Assembly (NCBI GenBank): GCA_965223985.1
Contig: OZ245030.1
Span: 3,224,001-3,288,000, forward strand
From: JAPPKS01 sp963667895
Lineage (GTDB): Bacteria > Poribacteria > WGA-4E > PCPOR2b
Length of the DNA: 64,000 nucleotides
Direction: 5' to 3'
In this document: positions 26,888 through 37,424 of the stretch, in pieces
Numbering within the stretch: the stretch's first letter is position 1
How the letters are laid out: every line of letters begins with the position of its first letter
The notes under the pieces: generated by a model
What the model was told of the DNA's origin: nothing
The model's input: the letters and a program-made list of their open reading frames with translations, nothing else
Databases searched by the model: none
Made by a program: the position numbers and the translations under genes

Positions 26888-27765
26888 AAAGAATCTCCTT
26901 AAAGCCTCATTCAAATTGAGTGGATGTGATATCCTGTCAATCTCCGGAATTGCTAGACCCTTACTTGCAAGGAGGTGTAGAATAACCTTCGTTCAATTAA
27001 AGAATCAAGCCGTTTCAATAACTTTTAGGTGAATTATCCCATATTCCATACCTGTTATGATGCGTTTCGGATTTTCGCTGTGGATCCGCTGCAAAAAAGG
27101 ATTCGTATGTTTAGGAAAGGAAAAGGGAGAAAGGGGATAGTGAAGGCGAAAACCTGCTGGAGGTCCTCCGCTGACCCCTGCCCACTTGCTCAATACGGAC
27201 CGAGTGCAAGTCGAAGGGAATCATACAAAAGTTTGCAATTCGGAGTGTGGAACGATTGAAACAATCGGGAAAAAAGGACCGGCGAAATCAGATTGATCGG
27301 GCATTCGGAATATCGATCCTAATTCCAATGATAACCCCATAGCCTGAACTATTCCAGCGCCCATAGAATTGACTCTATTTTAGCAAAGGCACCTATGAAA
27401 GTCAAGACAAAACAAGGGAGAAAACGGCTATCATCATCTGCCGAAAGACTAAAGCGTTGCTTGATACAATAACATAATACCTTCTCCCCCATCCCGAGTC
27501 TAAGCATGTCAGAAGGATTGTTTTCAGCCGGTGAGAATGTGAGGTTGGCGGATGTCCGTAAGCGACTTAGTCATCAATAGAGTTAGCGTTTATTTCAAAC
27601 CGGTTACGGAAAATGTTAAATCCGTATAGCAAATGATGCTTGCCGCACGCATTGATTTTAAGCGGATTCAGGAATTCCAAAAGCGACTCCACCCCTAGGA
27701 AGTAAATTTATGGAACCGCACAAACAGTAGCAGATTGATGAATTGTTGCGCTGATGTGTCCAAAA
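26888..27765. other. Long spacer without recognised gene
   Basis: Nearly 900 bases between the citrate synthase homologue and the gltB terminator. Short frames here have no ribosome binding site or plausible protein character. No repeat, RNA or transposase remnant was recognised. It should hold the promoter of the minus-strand TCA group. Confidence 0.5.
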
Positions 27766-27800
27766 CAAAAAAGCCGGCAATCTTAATCAATTACCGGCTT
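27766..27800 (-). terminator. Rho-independent terminator after gltB
   Basis: Hairpin aagccgg.aat / att.ccggctt (27771-27800) just beyond the gltB stop, followed on the minus strand by a T tract (A run ending at 27772). Confidence 0.8.
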
Positions 27801-27867
27801 CAGCATAGTGCTATGTGGCAACGGTGCCATCATCTCTAGCGCTCTTTCCTTCCAGCACCGATGGCGG

Positions 27868-30800
27868 CTACATCGGAGAAACCTTCCGGAAGAATTTCAA
27901 GTAAGTATCCCAGTTGGATAAGACTTCTTTAGCCCGTTCACTGCCGGTGAGCTCCGCGTGACGCCCGATCATCGTCAATAGCACGGTAATATCCTTGTTG
28001 TCAGTCACAGGTTCTAATTTCACGGATTGCGGGTTATATTTTGCAGGGAGAATTTGTTTTTCGTCTAGGACATAAGCACTTCCACCCGTCATTCCCGCGC
28101 CGAGGTTACGACCCGTCTCGCCGAGGATGACAACCACCCCACCGGTCATGTATTCGCAGGCGTGGTCACCAACTCCCTCTACGACAGCCATCGCACCGCT
28201 GTTGCGAACGCAGAATCGCTCGCCAGCCCGCCCAGCTGCATAGAAGGAACCGCTTGTGGCACCATACATGACAGTATTACCTACGATAACATTCTCATGG
28301 GGACAGAATCGGGCGTTAGCCGGAGGCTTAACGACAAGTTCTGCACCGGCCATACCCTTGCCGACATAGTCGTTGGCTTCGCCAGTGAGGATGAGACGCA
28401 TCCCTTTAATGCAAAACGCTCCAAAGCTCTGACCGGCGCTCCCTCGGAAATGGCACTCAATCGTACCATCTGGCAAGCCTGAATCGCCATACCGGAAGGC
28501 GATCTCACCCGCTACAGTTGCCCCGACAGTTCGGTGGATGTTGCGAATTTCATAAGAGAGGCTAATGGGATTTTCCCCGGTCAAAGCGTCTTTGGCGTCT
28601 TGCAAGATTAAATCGTCGAGATGTGAATCTTCAAGTCTAGTATTCCGTTCTCTCATACGATGACGTGGTCGATTTCCGGTCGGATCGCATTGCGCTAAAA
28701 TTGGGCTCAGATTGAGGGTAGCTGCTTTCGGATGATCGGACAGGTCGACCTGCTCTAGAAGCTCCGGACACCCTGTCACCTCGTTTAGGCTACGGAAACC
28801 CAGTTGGGCGAGGATTTCCCGCACTTGTTGGGCAACGCCCACCATAAAGTTAACCACCATCTCTGGTGTGCCTCGGAACTTTTCCCGGAGCGACGGGTCT
28901 TGTGTGGCAACTCCTACGGGGCATGTGTTGAGGTGACATTGACGTGCTACAATGCAACCCGTTGCGACCATGGCTGTTGTGCCGAATCCGTATTCTTCAG
29001 CACCGAGCATAGCCGCAACGACCACATCGCGTCCGGTGCGGAATCCGCCATCCACACGGAGCGCGACCCGTCCCCTAAGATTGTTGCGTACAAGAGTTTC
29101 TTGAGTTTCTGCAAGTCCAAGTTCCCAAGGAACACCTGCGTTTTTAATGGAACTAAGCGGAGAAGCGCCTGTGCCTCCTTCATGACCGCTAATCTGAATG
29201 ATGTCAGCATACCCTTTGGCGACACCGGCAGCAATTGTCCCAACACCAGCCTCCGATACGAGTTTCACGGCTATTTTGGCGCGCGGATTCGCGTGTTTCA
29301 GGTCGTAGATGAGTTGGGCGAGATCCTCTATCGAATAGATGTCATGGTGGGGCGGCGGAGAAATCAGGGGAACACCTGGAGTTGAATGACGAATTGCAGC
29401 GATTTCTGGCGTGACTTTGTGTCCAGGAATCTGGCCACCTTCACCCGGCTTCGATCCCTGTGCCATCTTAATCTCTATTTCTTTGGCTGAAGCCAGATAT
29501 TCAGGTGTGACTCCAAATCGTCCTGAAGCCACCTGCTTGATTGCGCTAGAAGCCAAATCTCCATTGGAACGACGATGATAACGGGCTGGATCTTCGCCTC
29601 CTTCTCCGCTGCCTGACTTGGCACCGATTCGGTTCATGCCGATGGCGATTGTTTCATGTGCCTCTCGGCTTAAAGCCCCGAAGGACATGCTTCCAGTTGA
29701 AAAACGCTGAAGAATCGATTCAATAGGCTCGACCTCTTCAACGGGGATAGGTTTTCCTGCCTTAAAATTCAGAAGCTCACGAAGACTTGATTGCTCCCCA
29801 TTCTCTACAGCTTCTGCGTAGGTTTTGTAGTCTTCGTACTCTCCGCTCTCCGCTAGTCGATGGAGTGCCTTAAAGACAGAAGGATTAAAAGCGTGAAATT
29901 CCCCTGTTCTGCGAAATCGAAAGTCACCCGATTCCTCAAGCGAATGTTTGCCTTTGCTATCGAGACCGAAAGCCTTCGTATGAAAATGGAGTGCTTCCAT
30001 GGCAATATCTGTAAAACCGATACCGCCCAAAGGTGAGACGGTGCCAGTGAAGCATGTATTGATGACTTTACTGTTGAGCCCGATTGCCTGGAAGATTTGA
30101 GCCCCACGGTAACTCGAAACCGTCGAGATCCCCATCTTCGACATAATTTTTAGGATACCTTTCTCAACTGTCTGGCGGTAATTTGCCAACGCTTTTTCCA
30201 ATGGGAAACCTTCAATCTCGCCTATACTCACAAGATGAGCAATTGTTTCGAAAGCCAAGTAAGGATTTATCGCGTTGGCACCATAACCGAGCAAAAGGGC
30301 GAAGTGATGTTCCTCTCGCGGTTCTCCGGATTCCACCATTAAACTGACCTGCATCCGCTTGCCTTCACGAATAAGGTGATGATGAACTGCCCCAACCGCT
30401 AGGAGCATGGGAATAGGTGCATGCTCTGCATTCACGTCGCGATCGCTCAATATTAGGATTGTTGCCCCGCTATCAACCGTAGACGCGGCTGTTTGACACA
30501 ACTCAGTCAGCGTTTTCTCTAACCCTTCCTTTCCCATCGCAACGGGGAAGAGGGTGGAAAGTGTGGCGGCTTGAAAATCGGGAGCATCAATGTTTCTTAG
30601 CCAGTGCAACTGTTCACGTGTTAGGATAGGGGAGGATAACTGAATCAATCGGGCGTGAGCTTCAGTCTCCTCAAGTAAACTCCACCGTCGTCCTAGATAG
30701 GTCGAGAGAGACATCACTAGCCGCTCACGTAGGGAATCAATCGGCGGGTTCGTGACTTGGGCAAACAACTGCTTGAAGTAGTTGTACAGCAGACGAGACT

Positions 30801-32319
30801 TTCGAGAGATAACTGCCGGGGGAGTGTCATCTCCTAGAGAACCGACCGGTTCCTTGACTTCGATAACCATCGGTTTTAAAAAGCGCTTCACATCTTCAAT
30901 TGCGTATCCGAATGATTTCTGTTGGCGGAGGAGAGCTCCAGGCTCTTCAATAGCTGTCTCACCATTTTCAATCTCAAAAGACTCCGGCTTTATCAGATTA
31001 CGTTCCACCCATTGGGCGTACGGTTTTTTCTGGGCAACCGTCATTTTAATCTCTGCGTCCTTCAGAAGTCTCTTCTGTGCTGTATCCACTGCAATCATCT
31101 GTCCGGGTCCTAGACGCCCTTTTTCTATCACTCGACTATCATCGAGTTCTATTAGTCCAACTTCTGAACCCATAATAACGATGCCGTCCTCGGTCACTTT
31201 GTAGCGAGCCGGCCGCAATCCGTTTCGATCTAAAGCTGCCCCGACAATCACCCCATCACTGAAAGCTACGGATGCGGGACCATCCCACGGTTCACTGAGA
31301 CAAGACAAGTATTCGTAGCAGCCACGCAGCGTTTCATTCATACCAGGCATGTTCTCGTATGCATCCGGGATTAGACACATCGTCGCATGAAGGGGATTGC
31401 GTCCAGAGAGTGTTAAGAGTTCCAAGGCGTTATCAAGGCTCATGGAATCACTGCCATCAGGATCAATAATGGGTTTGAGTTTCTCCAGTAGATTGCCCCA
31501 TATCGGGGAATGAAGTTCCGGTTCCCGAGCGTGCATCCAATTGCGGTTTCCTAGCAGGGTGTTAATCTCCCCGTTGTGACCTAGCATGCGGAAGGGCTGC
31601 GCTAGAAACCAGTCAGGGAAAGTATTGGTGCTGTAACGTTGGTGAAAAATCGCCAGAGCTGTTTCAAATTTGGGGTCGCGCAAATCTTGGTAGAATCGAT
31701 CCAACTGAGGTGCAACAAACAACCCTTTGTATACAATCGTGCGGTGGGAGAATGATGGAATGTAAAAATCCTGAATTCCCTTTTTTGCTACATTGTGCTC
31801 AATTTCTTTACGTACCAGATAGAGGCGTTGTTCAAACATATCATCTGTGAAGCTACCTGGACGACCGACCAAAATCTGCTGGATTTCCGGCATTGTAGCC
31901 AGCGCTTTTTCACCGAGTACTGAGGCGTCTATCGGTACAGGACGCCAACCCAATAAAGGGAATTCATAGTAGGACAACAGTTCCTCAATAACGGTGCGAC
32001 AACGCTCTTGCGCGGAAATGTCATGGCGAGGAAGAAAAATCATACCGACGGCCAAATCGCTGCTGGACGAAAGATGTACTCCTAGTTTTTCTGCTTCTCT
32101 CCGGAAAAGCTTTTCCGGGATTTGAGTCAGGACTCCAGCCCCATCGCCGGTCTTGGCATCAGCGTCAACCGCTCCTCGGTGCGTAAGATTAATCACTGAT
32201 TGAATCGCTAGTCTGAGGATGACGTGGCTGCGGTTGCCAGAGACTTCAGCAACAAATCCAACACCGCAGGAATCGTGCTCAAATTGCGGGTCGTATAAAC
32301 CTTTATACGCATCTCTCAT
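27868..32319 (-). CDS. gltB: Glutamate synthase large (alpha) subunit
   Basis: A 1,483-residue enzyme that makes glutamate from glutamine and 2-oxoglutarate. The N-terminal class II amidotransferase domain begins after a short propeptide at the Cys of HDSCGVGF, which becomes the catalytic N terminus. The central and FMN-binding domains include SGSGEGGEDPARY, SKPGEGGQIPGHKV and GHEGGTGASPLSS. The 3Fe-4S cysteines are in CIVARQCHLNTCPVGVATQD (C-x5-C-x4-C). The C-terminal GXGXG beta-helix domain runs to the end (LGAGMTGGSAYVLD). Length is normal. The small subunit gltD is not adjacent, so the partner reductase must lie elsewhere, or the enzyme may use ferredoxin. Confidence 0.96.
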   Translation of the reverse strand: MRDAYKGLYDPQFEHDSCGVGFVAEVSGNRSHVILRLAIQSVINLTHRGAVDADAKTGDGAGVLTQIPEKLFRREAEKLGVHLSSSSDLAVGMIFLPRHDISAQERCRTVIEELLSYYEFPLLGWRPVPIDASVLGEKALATMPEIQQILVGRPGSFTDDMFEQRLYLVRKEIEHNVAKKGIQDFYIPSFSHRTIVYKGLFVAPQLDRFYQDLRDPKFETALAIFHQRYSTNTFPDWFLAQPFRMLGHNGEINTLLGNRNWMHAREPELHSPIWGNLLEKLKPIIDPDGSDSMSLDNALELLTLSGRNPLHATMCLIPDAYENMPGMNETLRGCYEYLSCLSEPWDGPASVAFSDGVIVGAALDRNGLRPARYKVTEDGIVIMGSEVGLIELDDSRVIEKGRLGPGQMIAVDTAQKRLLKDAEIKMTVAQKKPYAQWVERNLIKPESFEIENGETAIEEPGALLRQQKSFGYAIEDVKRFLKPMVIEVKEPVGSLGDDTPPAVISRKSRLLYNYFKQLFAQVTNPPIDSLRERLVMSLSTYLGRRWSLLEETEAHARLIQLSSPILTREQLHWLRNIDAPDFQAATLSTLFPVAMGKEGLEKTLTELCQTAASTVDSGATILILSDRDVNAEHAPIPMLLAVGAVHHHLIREGKRMQVSLMVESGEPREEHHFALLLGYGANAINPYLAFETIAHLVSIGEIEGFPLEKALANYRQTVEKGILKIMSKMGISTVSSYRGAQIFQAIGLNSKVINTCFTGTVSPLGGIGFTDIAMEALHFHTKAFGLDSKGKHSLEESGDFRFRRTGEFHAFNPSVFKALHRLAESGEYEDYKTYAEAVENGEQSSLRELLNFKAGKPIPVEEVEPIESILQRFSTGSMSFGALSREAHETIAIGMNRIGAKSGSGEGGEDPARYHRRSNGDLASSAIKQVASGRFGVTPEYLASAKEIEIKMAQGSKPGEGGQIPGHKVTPEIAAIRHSTPGVPLISPPPHHDIYSIEDLAQLIYDLKHANPRAKIAVKLVSEAGVGTIAAGVAKGYADIIQISGHEGGTGASPLSSIKNAGVPWELGLAETQETLVRNNLRGRVALRVDGGFRTGRDVVVAAMLGAEEYGFGTTAMVATGCIVARQCHLNTCPVGVATQDPSLREKFRGTPEMVVNFMVGVAQQVREILAQLGFRSLNEVTGCPELLEQVDLSDHPKAATLNLSPILAQCDPTGNRPRHRMRERNTRLEDSHLDDLILQDAKDALTGENPISLSYEIRNIHRTVGATVAGEIAFRYGDSGLPDGTIECHFRGSAGQSFGAFCIKGMRLILTGEANDYVGKGMAGAELVVKPPANARFCPHENVIVGNTVMYGATSGSFYAAGRAGERFCVRNSGAMAVVEGVGDHACEYMTGGVVVILGETGRNLGAGMTGGSAYVLDEKQILPAKYNPQSVKLEPVTDNKDITVLLTMIGRHAELTGSERAKEVLSNWDTYLKFFRKVSPM

Positions 32320-33197
32320 CCAACACCGCCTTGTTTACCAGATCCATTTACACGTTGGAAGGACTCTCGCTGCGAATGATTCGAAAGCCGACCAATATTT
32401 AAACTGTAGCATCTATTTAACTTGATGACCTTCAACCTGAACGCTAAGGAGCATCTCAGGTGACTGATGCCGTTAGCCCTTTCCCTTTAAGGCAAGTTTA
32501 AAACAGCCGTTGGCGAATTATGCCGAAAAATGGAATCAATATGTCATTGTGTTTCTGGACGTCATTCTGAGCGACAACGAAGAATTTCGGACGCCAAAGG
32601 TTCTTCGTAACTTCAATCCCAATATTTGAGTGGGATTCAGGATGACAAATCTATACCCATGCCGATTTATGCCCAGAATGGACTTCTGCGAATGTATTTT
32701 ATTTTTTGGCTAAGGGAACCGCATGTCTCACATTCCCCAGGGGGGAGTGTTTCCTGCGGCGCATGAAGGCAAGGGAGAAAGGGGAGTCCATCTCGCAGGA
32801 AGGGAAGACCATCTTACGGGAATACTGCAAGCTATTCACAGGTTGTTGTTTTCGTGGAATTATCGCGCACATACAGATTAAATGATACATCAGAATGATC
32901 CTGATGTCAAGAAAATTTGGTTACGGCAGATAGTTGAATCATGAGTTTTGTAGAATGGTAGAATAGTGGTTAGTAAAGCAGCTTAACTGTTGCAATCATC
33001 CGATCGCGGACTCCAGAATCCTTGCATTAGATTTCACACGGTTTGCCTAGCGATGATTTGTGTTAAGATTCATCAAGTTAAATATAAACTAGGCATCATC
33101 ACACTTTCCTAATTTGGTCCAAATGCGTCACTATAGCACATCTCGACGGCAAAATCAATGGAAATAACGAGGGTGTGATTACTTGTGTTTTTTTGGT
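32320..33197. other. Long spacer with a weak dispersed-repeat fragment
   Basis: About 880 bases between gltB and the promoter of the crystallin gene. At about 32565-32655 the sequence gtcattctgagcgacaacg, then ttcttcg, then gattcaggatgacaaa resembles the palindromic gtcattctgagcgaag elements scattered in many bacterial genomes. Otherwise it is AT-rich with no credible gene. Confidence 0.4.
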
Positions 33198-33227
33198 TTG
33201 ACAGACAGAGCGGTTAAGTGATATGAT
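33198..33227 (+). promoter_or_regulatory. Sigma-70-like promoter upstream of the crystallin/GATase gene
   Basis: TTGACA (33198-33203), 18 bases, TATGAT (33222-33227). It leaves a leader of about 260 bases before the ATG at 33493; I see no recognisable riboswitch in that leader. Confidence 0.6.
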
Positions 33228-33492
33228 AATACGTTAAATTTGAAAACGATTTTTAATGCTTAATGCATAACTGCGGGGAACACTTGCTAGTTGCCGTACC
33301 CATCTCATCGTTGGGGTTTTCCAACATCCAGTAAAAACGAGTAATGAAAAAATGAGCCGTGATTGGAGGAAAGACTTCAGCCTGCTGCGCATGGTTACTA
33401 TGTCCAAGGCGTTGAAGAATATCAATCATTAGCAAACATCTGATGTGCAGCACGGAACTTCTACTACTAACCCACGATTTGGAGGATACGAA

Positions 33493-34908
33493 ATGGCACT
33501 CACGCCCCGATTAGTTGTTGAAGTTTTTGAGCATGTAAACTTTCAGGGACGCAAAGCCACAATTATTGATTCCGTATCAAATTTGGAAGACGTTGGTGTC
33601 CACGATGTCATTTCCTCAATCCGAATCTATAAGGGGCCCGGTTTCAATGCTTCTCCCAACTACAAAACGATTTTCCATGAGACCGCCAATTACCAAGGGC
33701 GAAGATTGGTTCTTGGACCGGGATTCTATCAAAACATCCACGATATTCCGTACAACTTCGGCGATATAATCTCTTCCCTCAGTTTTAGTCCTGCTGCCAA
33801 CCCGACCCCGCCAGATTATGGTGCGATTCCGGTCATTATTGAGGCATTCCAAGATCTTGACTTTCATGGGCAAAATAACGTAATTATGCGGGATGTCAGC
33901 GATCTCCGAGACATTGGCATGGACAATGCCATTTCGTCATTGCGGATTCAGCGGGGTCCTAACTTTCCTTTCAGTGGTTGTCATGTGGTTTTTTACGACC
34001 AGCCCAATTTTGTAGGGCGACGGATGAACATCCAGTTAACCTCACGCGAATTCCGAGTAAGTATTCGAAATCTCAACTCGGCGCCTCAATCATTTACGGA
34101 TATGATTTCCTCCGTGAAAATTGTTCCACTCGGCGCCTTTCGAGTCCTCGTTGTTGTTGGCTATCGCACCACCCCGGAACCGTCTATTTTAGAATCTCTC
34201 ACTAAAATTGAAGGACACGAATTTCAATTTAAAATAATCAATATTAATCCTAACCCCGACAACTTTGGGGATGCAAACACCGCCGTCAAACTTTCTAGCG
34301 AAGTTCTCTCCGAATACGACATTATCTGGTTTACATGGTTTGCGGTGGCGCACGATCAAGAATACTTTGTTGCGGACGCCGAGGAGGCGATTAAAGATTT
34401 TGTAAGGAAGGGCGGGGTTATTTGGGCTTCATCCATGGATAACAACATTGTTCCCCCTGATGGCGTATATACTCACGAACCAATGTGGCGTGGAGATTGG
34501 CTACCCGTCGATCGGCATCCGATTCGTATCGTCAATTCGGATGATGTGAATATCAACTTAACACCCGAAGGACAGAGAACAGGGCTGTTCACGTGGCCCC
34601 ATCAGGTCGATGTAAATGCGTTGGTAACCGATGATCACTGGGTTACAGATGATTCCGCATATACCCGATTGGCAGTGCGTAGTGACAATAACGAAATTGT
34701 GAGTTTTCAATTGCGATGGGGCGATGGGTATTATGTCACTTTTGCGATAGATACCCGCGATGCACGACGTGCTTCCCTCGCAAAAACGTTGATTGAGAAT
34801 GCCCTTTGCTATCTGGCAAGTCTTGCGTGGCAAACCTCACCTCGGCAACCACTCAGAGGACGGCACCGAGCCCCTTCAAGTAATGAGTGGCACGGACAAA
34901 ATATATAA
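33493..34908 (+). CDS. Beta/gamma-crystallin repeats fused to a GATase-like domain
   Basis: A 471-residue protein with no signal peptide. The ATG at 33493 has GGAGGA upstream. Residues about 5-220 contain four crystallin Greek-key motifs, seen as F-E-H-x-N-F-Q-G-R, H-E-T-A-N-Y-Q-G-R, F-Q-D-L-D-F-H-G and Y-D-Q-P-N-F-V-G-R, each followed by a D-x-I-S-S calcium-clamp motif (VISSIRI, IISSLSF, DNAISSLRI, MISSVKI). Residues about 220-455 begin FRVLVVVGYRT and look like a class I amidotransferase or ThuA-like fold (YDIIWFTWF, FVRKGGVIWASSMD), without a visible Cys-His-Glu triad. Microbial crystallins bind calcium. The combination is unfamiliar to me, and a function cannot be given. Confidence 0.75.
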   Translation: MALTPRLVVEVFEHVNFQGRKATIIDSVSNLEDVGVHDVISSIRIYKGPGFNASPNYKTIFHETANYQGRRLVLGPGFYQNIHDIPYNFGDIISSLSFSPAANPTPPDYGAIPVIIEAFQDLDFHGQNNVIMRDVSDLRDIGMDNAISSLRIQRGPNFPFSGCHVVFYDQPNFVGRRMNIQLTSREFRVSIRNLNSAPQSFTDMISSVKIVPLGAFRVLVVVGYRTTPEPSILESLTKIEGHEFQFKIININPNPDNFGDANTAVKLSSEVLSEYDIIWFTWFAVAHDQEYFVADAEEAIKDFVRKGGVIWASSMDNNIVPPDGVYTHEPMWRGDWLPVDRHPIRIVNSDDVNINLTPEGQRTGLFTWPHQVDVNALVTDDHWVTDDSAYTRLAVRSDNNEIVSFQLRWGDGYYVTFAIDTRDARRASLAKTLIENALCYLASLAWQTSPRQPLRGRHRAPSSNEWHGQNI

Positions 34909-35020
34909 AATATATAATGTGTAAGCATTAATTGTTAGACCTTGTAGGAAGGAATATTCGTTCGCCTTTCTCGTTTTCTTCGTTCCCACCTTTGAACCCT
35001 CCACGTTATAGGAGAAGTCA

Positions 35021-37291
35021 ATGCGTTTGATCGGTGTCATTGTAATCACAGTCGTGGTTGCGATAGTCGTTGGAATCTTGGTTAACGACCAACTAGCTGA
35101 TGCTGTACAAGGGTTGTTTCGCTGGTTGATGATTACAGGGGGCATTATCCTTGCAATCCTCGTTGCCTTTATTGGTTCTGTCATTCGTTACAGAAAACCG
35201 AAATCAGATATTGCGCTGGTTCGGACCGGTGGTCGCCGCGAGAAAATTACAACCACCGGCGGTATGTGGATCAACACAATTATCCACGAAGTCAAGGAAA
35301 TCTCACTGAATACGATGCGCATTGAAGTCGTGCGTGAAGCGCAAGAGGCGTTGATTACTGTCGACTTAAACCGAGCGGATACCGAAGTGGTGTTCTACCT
35401 CAAGGTGGAACCGATAGCGGATGAAATCTTAAGGGCGGCTCAAGCGCTCGGAGATAAATCGATGACGCCGGAGACCGTGCGTGAACTCATTGAGCCGAAA
35501 CTCGAAGGCGCATTAAGAAGTGTGGCTGCCGAGACCGAAATCCAAGATTTGTTGCAAAAGCGACAGGAGTTTGCGGAAAACGTCCAAAGAGCGGTTGGCC
35601 TAGATTTGCAAATTCAAAATGGACTTACGCTAGAGACCGTCTCAATTATCCGTATCGACCAAACCCCAGTTGGAATCTTGGATACAGAGAACCGATTTGA
35701 TGCGGTGGGTATCCGTACAATTACCGAAATTACGGCGGATCAGGCACGGGAAAAAGAACGGATTGTTCAGGAAAAAGAGGTAGCGATTGTACGGATTGAT
35801 GTTGATGCACGCATCCAAAAACTCGAAGCAGAGCAGGCACAGGCTTTGGCAGAATCCGATCAACAGCGGAACATTGCCGTCTACGCGGCAGAAAGAGAAG
35901 CCGATACCCTCAAATTCCAATTCGAAATGGAACAGGGTGTACAAGAGCGCGAGTACGAGATGAAGCAGGAGGTTGAAAGAGCGCGGATTACTCAGGAACA
36001 GGTGGTTCAAGAGCGGGAAATCGAGATGAACATGCACGTGGAACTTGCCCGTGTTGAACAGGGGCAAGTGGTTGCAGAGCGGGAAATCGAGATGAACCTC
36101 GTAGTTGAAACGAAGCAGATTGAGCAGTCCAAAGCAGTGGAACTCGCTGAGATTGAGCGAATTCTGACTGTCGAAATGCGGAGGATTGAACAGGAAGAAA
36201 CGGTAGCCATCCGAGACTTTGAGAAAACACTAGCAATCGAGAAGGCGCGCATCGCTCAAGAAGAGGGCGTTGAGTTGAGAGACATTGAGCGGACGTTGGT
36301 GGTAGAAACGTCTAAGATTGTACAAGAGCAGCAAGTTCAACTGCGTGAGATTGAGAAAAACCTTGTCGTTGAAACTGGACAGATTAACCAGTCCCGTCAG
36401 GTCGAACTAGCGGAGATAAACAAGACGCAGGTAGTGCAAGAGCGTGAGATTGAGAAGACTCTCTTCGTCGAGAGGGCACGTATCGCTCAAGAAGAGGGCA
36501 TTGGGTTGAGAGACATCGAGCGTTTATTGGCAGTGGAGACCTCTCGCTTTGCGCAAGAGCAGCAGGTGCAGCAGCGTGAAATTGAGAAGAACCTGGTGGT
36601 TGAAGCTGCACAGATTAACCAGACCCGTCAGGTCGAACTGACGGAGATTCAGAAAATGTTGACGGTCGAGCAAGCACGCATCAGTCAGGAACTGACTGTC
36701 ACACTCAGAGATGAAGATCGGAAAATTGACGTCGCCCACAAGCAGCAGGTCACAGCGTTGGCGGAACGTGACAAATTATTGGCACAAGCGGAGGAAGTGG
36801 GAGCACAAGTCACAGTTTCAGCCACCCAGCAGGTTGGAGAGGCTGAATGGCAGCGTGATGTTGCCGTAATTGGTGCAGAAGCACAGGCACAGCCGATTGA
36901 ACGTCTCGCAGATGCTGTCCTCGCTGAGGCAAGGGCAAAGGCACAAGGTGAGATGGCGCATTTAGAGGCGCGAAATGTCGCCGAGCAACGCGTCCTCGTT
37001 CAGGAAGCGATTCTGGAGCTCATTGAAACATCACCTGAACTTGTTGAGAGACTCATGAAGCCTGTTGAACGGATTGATAGCATTAAGATTCTCGACATGG
37101 GAGGCAGCGACAATCAGGGCGGCGTCAACCGTAGTAACATGGGGCGCCTTGCAAACACGTTGCTTGACACCGGTGCAATTTCACCAATATTGAAAGAACT
37201 GTTCAACTTTGCCGATGTTGATGCCCAAAAAATTACAGACAAAATCGCTCAATATCTTGCGGAACTTGTGAATGGTCCTAGCGATTCTTAG
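35021..37291 (+). CDS. Flotillin-like SPFH protein with long 22-residue repeat coiled coil
   Basis: A 756-residue membrane-anchored protein. Two hydrophobic helices (residues about 2-21 and 33-56) are followed by an SPFH/band 7 domain to about residue 235 (ALVRTGGRREKITTTGGMWI, then the typical V-x-x-Q-x-A-L-I-T-V-D strand and an EITADQAREKERI exit helix). From about residue 303 to 567 there are about twelve repeats of 22 residues of the pattern REIEKNLVVETxxINQxRQVEL, twice the 11-residue hendecad that gives right-handed coiled coils. The C-terminal 190 residues resemble flotillin tails (EARAKAQGEMAHLEARNVAE). Flotillins organise membrane microdomains. GGAGAA precedes the ATG. Confidence 0.82.
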   Translation: MRLIGVIVITVVVAIVVGILVNDQLADAVQGLFRWLMITGGIILAILVAFIGSVIRYRKPKSDIALVRTGGRREKITTTGGMWINTIIHEVKEISLNTMRIEVVREAQEALITVDLNRADTEVVFYLKVEPIADEILRAAQALGDKSMTPETVRELIEPKLEGALRSVAAETEIQDLLQKRQEFAENVQRAVGLDLQIQNGLTLETVSIIRIDQTPVGILDTENRFDAVGIRTITEITADQAREKERIVQEKEVAIVRIDVDARIQKLEAEQAQALAESDQQRNIAVYAAEREADTLKFQFEMEQGVQEREYEMKQEVERARITQEQVVQEREIEMNMHVELARVEQGQVVAEREIEMNLVVETKQIEQSKAVELAEIERILTVEMRRIEQEETVAIRDFEKTLAIEKARIAQEEGVELRDIERTLVVETSKIVQEQQVQLREIEKNLVVETGQINQSRQVELAEINKTQVVQEREIEKTLFVERARIAQEEGIGLRDIERLLAVETSRFAQEQQVQQREIEKNLVVEAAQINQTRQVELTEIQKMLTVEQARISQELTVTLRDEDRKIDVAHKQQVTALAERDKLLAQAEEVGAQVTVSATQQVGEAEWQRDVAVIGAEAQAQPIERLADAVLAEARAKAQGEMAHLEARNVAEQRVLVQEAILELIETSPELVERLMKPVERIDSIKILDMGGSDNQGGVNRSNMGRLANTLLDTGAISPILKELFNFADVDAQKITDKIAQYLAELVNGPSDS

Positions 37292-37424
37292 CTAGACTTC
37301 GCACGGTCTGAAATTGTGGTGTCCGTCCAATAATTTTATTCTTGCGATGTCAGTAGATTAGTCCCTCGAAAATGTTGTTTCAAGTTGAAGCCCGGGTAAT
37401 TTCGTATGAAAATGAGGTGCGCGG

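Noticed and set aside
27029..27259. Possible 76-codon gene in the spacer upstream of the citrate synthase homologue
   Set aside because: No ribosome site, low-complexity start and no recognisable pattern.
35930..36720. Minus-strand frames within the flotillin-like gene
   Set aside because: They arise from the repetitive coding sequence on the plus strand and have no independent signals.
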